A stretch of 64,000 nt of DNA, taken from positions 2,604,001 to 2,668,000 of the forward strand of contig JAPCWB010000001.1 of the NCBI GenBank assembly GCA_025938935.1, in the 5' to 3' direction. Shown here one piece after another: positions 60,431 through 64,000 of this stretch (within the stretch, counting starts at the first letter, position 1; each line of letters starts with the position of its first letter). Position numbers and translations under genes: made by a program. The notes beneath the pieces are model-generated. The model did no database searches and had not been told where the DNA came from. It worked only from the letters and a program-made list of their open reading frames with translations. This DNA is from Novosphingobium sp. MW5 (GTDB lineage Bacteria; Pseudomonadota; Alphaproteobacteria; Sphingomonadales; Sphingomonadaceae).

Positions 60431-60935
60431 TCAGCAATTGCCCTTGAAACGGCCGCTGGTCGAATAGGTGCGCTCGCCCGGTTCGGCGCCGTTTTCGCCC
60501 GGAATCTGCTTGGTGATCGTTACCGTGTAGGACTTCTTGTCGTAGCTGCCTGAAAGCCGTGTCGGATCGCCGTGGTCACTTTGGCACTTGAGTGTGGCGC
60601 TGATTCGACCGTTGGCCATCGAGAAGCTGCCATAGGAGCAGGCCTCGTTGGTGGGATAGAACATCGGCACGGGCGGGCGTGAGCGTTCGGAATAGTCGAG
60701 GCACAGCTCGGCCTCGCGCTCCTCGTTCATCAGCTCCTGCACGCGCTCTCCACCCACCGCGTCGGCACTGGGCCTGGTCCATCGTGGAAAGGCGGCTGGA
60801 GACAGTCCACTTGCCCGAATTGATGCCATCGAAGGCCTCTTCGCTGCCGGCAGCATCAGGCTCGCCTCCGCCCTTGCTGCAGGCGGCAAGGAGGGCGCAA
60901 GCGGCCAGGGCGAAGGCAGTGCGGGCTTTGGTCAT
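60431..60935 (-). CDS. DUF3617-type lipoprotein, frameshifted
   Basis: About 167 aa with a lipobox signal LLAACS (Cys19). The mature part starts with FDGINSGKWTVSSRL, typical of DUF3617, and ends with cysteine-rich ACSYGSFSMANGRISATLKC. The frame breaks near 60767 (CAGTGCC, one base too many); removing it gives DQAQADAVGGERVQELMNEE and a continuous protein. Function unknown. It is the last gene of a pair with the DUF4349 gene upstream. Confidence 0.75.
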
Positions 60936-60977
60936 GGTAGCAGACTAGCGCAATTCCCTTAGCCATCGGTAAAGAGT

Positions 60978-61014
60978 CCCCCGCGCCGCCGGGGGAGTGG
61001 GCGCGGCGCGGGGG
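60978..61014. repeat. GC-only inverted repeat downstream of the DUF4349 gene
   Basis: CCCCCGCGCCGC (60978-60989) and GCGGCGCGGGGG (61003-61014) are perfectly complementary over 12 bp with a 13-base loop. On the minus strand it follows the DUF4349 stop by eight bases and has no U-tract. It is probably a termination or mRNA-stability hairpin. Confidence 0.5.
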
Positions 61015-61022
61015 ATGGCGCC

Positions 61023-61919
61023 TTACTCTATGGGAGCAGGCGCGGTTCGGCCGCCGAAGACCCGGCGCAGCACGCGGCGCAGGTCGGGCGAGCGGAACAG
61101 GAGGACGATCAGCGCGGCCAGCAAGACCCATGGCAGCAGCACGCCGGCGAAGAGCGCAACCATCGACAGCATGGTGGAAGCGCTCGACCAGCTCGCGCTC
61201 GCCGCCTTGCCGAAGGTATTGCCGCCATCGAGCACGCCCTGGCTCGAATATGTGAAGGACACGGGGGTGGTGGCAATCTCGCTCTCGAGGCCCTTGCGCT
61301 CCTGCGCCTTGGTGCGGACCTCGCCGCGGAGCGAGGCGATCTGGCGCTGGAGTTCGGCGCGCTCGTCACCGGTCAGGCCCTTTGCAGCAAGGCGCTGTTC
61401 GATCCGCGCGATCTCCGCCTGAAGGGAGGCGCTGTCCGCCTGCGACAGCTTGATTTCGCTGCCGGCATCCCTGCCATTGACCTGCGCGTTGGCGAGCTTT
61501 CCGGACGCCTTTTCTACCGCGGCAATACCTTCATTGCCGAACCGGTAAGCAAGGTCTGGGGCAAGCATGAAGTCCGTGCGGCCGCCCGCCTTGTCCTCGC
61601 TCTCCTGCTCGAAACTCACGCCGGTCACGCGGCATTTCGAGGCGCCAAGGGCCGCGCAGGCCTCGGCATGTTTCTGCTGAACGGTGGATATCGACTTGGC
61701 GGGCAGGGTGAAGGCGAAGGTGTAGTTGAAAGCAACGCCGGGGGCGACGCCCGGGGTAATGGCCGGCGTTACGCCCGGTGCGGTATCCGCGCGGCTTTCT
61801 TGGGCAGGTGCCTCAACTTCGGGCGTGGCTTCGGCGGTGGGCGGTTCTTCTGATTTGCAGCCAGCGAGGAGGGTGGTTGAGACAAGGGCAGTGGCAAGCA
61901 TGAGGGTATTCTTGCGCAT
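61023..61919 (-). CDS. DUF4349 domain lipoprotein
   Basis: 298 aa. The signal peptide ends in the lipobox LLAGC (Cys21). A Pro/Thr/Ala-rich linker follows, then the DUF4349 domain, a central coiled coil (about 165-215, ARIEQRLAAKG and ELQRQIASLRGEVRTKAQER) and a C-terminal membrane helix (AGVLLPWVLLAALIVLLF) with a short basic tail. Relatives occur widely with unknown function. ATG 61919 is chosen as the start of the signal peptide. It is divergent from the hypothetical two-helix protein. Confidence 0.9.
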   Translation of the reverse strand: MRKNTLMLATALVSTTLLAGCKSEEPPTAEATPEVEAPAQESRADTAPGVTPAITPGVAPGVAFNYTFAFTLPAKSISTVQQKHAEACAALGASKCRVTGVSFEQESEDKAGGRTDFMLAPDLAYRFGNEGIAAVEKASGKLANAQVNGRDAGSEIKLSQADSASLQAEIARIEQRLAAKGLTGDERAELQRQIASLRGEVRTKAQERKGLESEIATTPVSFTYSSQGVLDGGNTFGKAASASWSSASTMLSMVALFAGVLLPWVLLAALIVLLFRSPDLRRVLRRVFGGRTAPAPIE

Positions 61920-62118
61920 GGGTTCTCTCCCGATAGGGCACGCGTGGGAGCACGTGCCGTTCGATCTACCGAATCGGTAGAGTTTGAACTCTATGCTTTC
62001 TGTAGAGATTGGCAAGCGGCGAGATCGTGGCCTGTGCGCGATGAACCGATTGGCAACTGTAACGCTTGATCGCACCCTGCGTTGGGCTAACTTCGGTCGG
62101 GGCCACGGGGGGAAATGC

Positions 62119-62553
62119 ATGACCCAGAAGGAATACGATTTTCACTGCATGGAGTGGCAGCAGTTGCACAAGGAAATGGACGAGATCATCAAGTCCATGC
62201 GGGACGTAATCAAATATATCTTCGTCTTCCTGGGCGCGACCTATGCCTTTCTGTTCAGCCGGATCGACAATGCGGCAACCTGCGTTCCGCAGAACCTGAA
62301 GGCGGCAACCTTCATCCCTGTCCTGCTGGTCGCGCTGTCAATTGCCGGGGTGGTCTTCTGGGCCTTCCAGATGAGCATCATTCGCAGCTACCTGGAACGC
62401 CTCGAAATGGAATTGGCCAAGTCGGACTTCGGCTGGGAGCAGCATTTCAAGAGCAAGCCAAAGCCGCAACAGCGCGCAAGCTGGATTATCTGGGTCCTGC
62501 TCGTGTTGGGGACAATCGGCATGTCGCTGGCAATTTTCCCGCCAGTCTGCTGA
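62119..62553 (+). CDS. Hypothetical two-helix membrane protein
   Basis: 144 aa with two membrane helices (about 32-50, VIKYIFVFLGATYAFLF, and about 64-84, FIPVLLVALSIAGVVFWAF) and a third hydrophobic stretch near the C-terminus. A charged cytoplasmic N-terminus and a basic loop flank them. The G-rich ribosome binding site at 62108-62112 supports ATG 62119. The family is not recognised. It is convergent with parE, four bases from its stop. Confidence 0.65.
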   Translation: MTQKEYDFHCMEWQQLHKEMDEIIKSMRDVIKYIFVFLGATYAFLFSRIDNAATCVPQNLKAATFIPVLLVALSIAGVVFWAFQMSIIRSYLERLEMELAKSDFGWEQHFKSKPKPQQRASWIIWVLLVLGTIGMSLAIFPPVC

Positions 62554-62557
62554 TCCC

Positions 62558-64000
62558 TCAAGCGTCGATCATCTCGGGATCAAGCTCGCCCGCCCGGTTC
62601 TGGATGAACATGAAGCGCTGCGCCGGGTCGCGGCCCATCAGGCGGTCGACGAGGTCCTTCACCGCCGCGCGGCCTTCGTATTCGGGCGGCAGGGTGATGC
62701 GCAGGAGCGAGCGCTTGGCCGGGTCCATCGTCGTTTCCCGCAGCTGCTGCGGGTTCATTTCGCCGAGGCCCTTGAAGCGTGCGACTTCCACCTTCTTGCC
62801 CTTGAAGCGGCCATTTTCCAGCTCTGCGCGGTGCGCCTCGTCGCGGGCATAAGCGCTCTCCTTGCCGCAGGTCAGGCGGTAAAGCGGCGGCTGGGCGAGG
62901 TAGACGTGCCCCCGCCTGACGATCTCGGGCATTTCCTGGAAGAAAAAGGTCATCAGCAGCGTGGCGATATGCGCGCCGTCGACGTCCGCGTCGGTCATGA
63001 TGATAACGCGGTCATAGCGCAGGTTGTCGGCGTTGCAGTCCTTGCGGAAGCCGCAGCCGAGCGCGAGGCCAAGATCGGCGATTTCGCTGTTGGCTCGGAT
63101 CTTGTCTGCCGTGGCGCTGGCGACGTTGAGGATCTTGCCGCGGATCGGCAGGATCGCCTGGCTCTTCCGGTCCCGCGCCTGCTTGGCCGAGCCGCCGGCG
63201 CTGTCGCCTTCGACGATGAACAGCTCGGTCTCGGCATCGCCCTCGCCGGTGCAGTCGGTCAGCTTGCCGGGCAGGCGTAGCTTGCGGGCATTGGTCGCGG
63301 TCTTGCGCTTGACCTCGCGCTCGGCCTTGCGGCGGAGGCGTTCGTCCATGCGTTCGAGCACGTGGCCGAGCAGCGCCTTGCCGCGCTCCATATTGTCGGT
63401 GAGGAAGTGATCGAAGTGATCGCGCACCGCGTTCTCGACGAGCCGCGCCGCCTCGGGCGAAGTCAGGCGATCCTTGGTCTGGCTCTGGAACTGGGGATCG
63501 CGGATGAACACCGAGAGCATGATTTCGCTGCCGGTCACCACGTCCTCGGGCGCGATGTCCTTGGCCTTCTTTTGGCCAACCAGATCGGCAAAGGCGCGGA
63601 TACCCTTGGTCAGCGCGGCGCGCAAGCCCGCTTCGTGCGTGCCGCCATCGGGCGTGGGGATGGTGTTGCAGTACCAGGAATAGGACCCGTCTGACCACAG
63701 CGGCCAAGCCACGGCCCATTCGACGCGGCCCTGTTCCTCGCCGGGAAAGTCTTGCGTGCCTGAGAAGAACTGCGTGGTCACGCATTCGCGCGCGCCGACC
63801 TGTTCCTTGAGGTGATCGGCGAGGCCGCCGGGGAACTGGAAAACGGCCTCGGCGGGAACCTCATCCGTCACCAGCGAGGGTGCGCACTTCCAGCGGATTT
63901 CCACGCCGGCAAAGAGGTAAGCCTTCGATCGCACCAGCTTGAACAGCCGCGCCGCCTTGAACTTTGCGTCCTCGCCAAAGATTTCGGTGTCAGGGATGAA
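62558..64000 (-). CDS. parE: DNA topoisomerase IV subunit B, 5' end outside window
   Basis: Type IIA topoisomerase ATPase subunit that decatenates daughter chromosomes with ParC. This 480-residue C-terminal part begins beyond the right edge, since the frame is open through 64000. The TOPRIM domain is complete: LFIVEGDSAGGSAKQARDRKSQAILPIRGKILNV and MTDADVDGAHIATLLMTFFF. The C-terminus MFIQNRAGELDPEMIDA is that of ParE. ParE rather than GyrB is chosen for the lack of the GyrB-type insert and the closing sequence. Confidence 0.92.
   Translation of the reverse strand, partial: FIPDTEIFGEDAKFKAARLFKLVRSKAYLFAGVEIRWKCAPSLVTDEVPAEAVFQFPGGLADHLKEQVGARECVTTQFFSGTQDFPGEEQGRVEWAVAWPLWSDGSYSWYCNTIPTPDGGTHEAGLRAALTKGIRAFADLVGQKKAKDIAPEDVVTGSEIMLSVFIRDPQFQSQTKDRLTSPEAARLVENAVRDHFDHFLTDNMERGKALLGHVLERMDERLRRKAEREVKRKTATNARKLRLPGKLTDCTGEGDAETELFIVEGDSAGGSAKQARDRKSQAILPIRGKILNVASATADKIRANSEIADLGLALGCGFRKDCNADNLRYDRVIIMTDADVDGAHIATLLMTFFFQEMPEIVRRGHVYLAQPPLYRLTCGKESAYARDEAHRAELENGRFKGKKVEVARFKGLGEMNPQQLRETTMDPAKRSLLRITLPPEYEGRAAVKDLVDRLMGRDPAQRFMFIQNRAGELDPEMIDA

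Overview
The window looks like a chromosomal segment of a GC-rich alphaproteobacterium, most likely a sphingomonad (Novosphingobium/Erythrobacter-like). This rests on the rpoD-dnaG-YqeY-carA-carB-greA order, the mreBCD-mrdA-rodA cluster divergent from mutL, the DUF4170, TraB/GumN, DUF4349 and NDUFAF5-like genes, and the overall protein style. This is inference from gene content; no phylogeny was run. Almost all of it is core genome. There is no CRISPR array, insertion sequence, prophage or integrase gene. No stretch longer than about 290 bases lacks a gene.

Layout. 1-10.1 kb: information processing and pyrimidine/arginine precursor synthesis (rpoD, dnaG, a GatB/YqeY protein, carA, an unknown 127-aa protein, carB, greA). 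10.1-12.1 kb: DUF4170 and a four-gene operon of small amphipathic or membrane-anchored proteins. 12.3-20 kb: enolase, a MarR-type regulator, an M13 peptidase, an aldo/keto reductase, lumazine synthase, a DMT exporter and an acyltransferase, then tRNA-Lys(CTT). 20.2-26 kb: the rod-shape operon mreB-mreC-mreD-mrdA-rodA. 26.2-28.6 kb: mutL followed by two visibly lower-GC orphan genes. 28.6-32.1 kb: a MaoC hydratase, then a probable metal (copper-like) responsive operon read from a MerR-type promoter. 32.1-38.3 kb: ychF, a P-loop kinase, pth, rplY, two tandem TraB/GumN proteins and a small XRE-repressor operon with its operator. 38.4-46.5 kb: glyQS, ppdK, an NDUFAF5-like methyltransferase, comF, hisI. 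46.5-56.1 kb: a LiuR-like MerR regulator with an acyl-CoA dehydrogenase, a dienelactone hydrolase, cysK, an MFS transporter, a PilZ protein, tyrS, a DOMON-like protein with a NamZ-like DUF1343 protein, and a DODA-type dioxygenase. 56.1-64 kb: a MoxR/VWA operon carrying two GFA proteins and a DUF817 protein, an NTF2-like protein, lipoproteins, and the 3' part of parE.

Sequence quality matters here. Eight genes, including essential rpoD and carB, are each broken by a single-base indel that leaves both halves fully conserved. Six are +1 and two are -1 within homopolymers. This pattern points to consensus errors rather than eight pseudogenes, so these genes should be read across the shift.

The most interesting signals are: a six-run G-quadruplex-type tract just upstream of the greA ribosome binding site; a 20-bp-spacer MerR promoter with a perfect 16-bp operator feeding a glutaredoxin/MauE - His-rich - beta-barrel operon; a perfect GTCAGG/CCTGAC operator abutting a TTGACA promoter in front of the XRE operon; a leaderless LiuR-type promoter; a TGTGTCACC repeat cluster between glyS and ppdK; and the low-GC gene pair after mutL.
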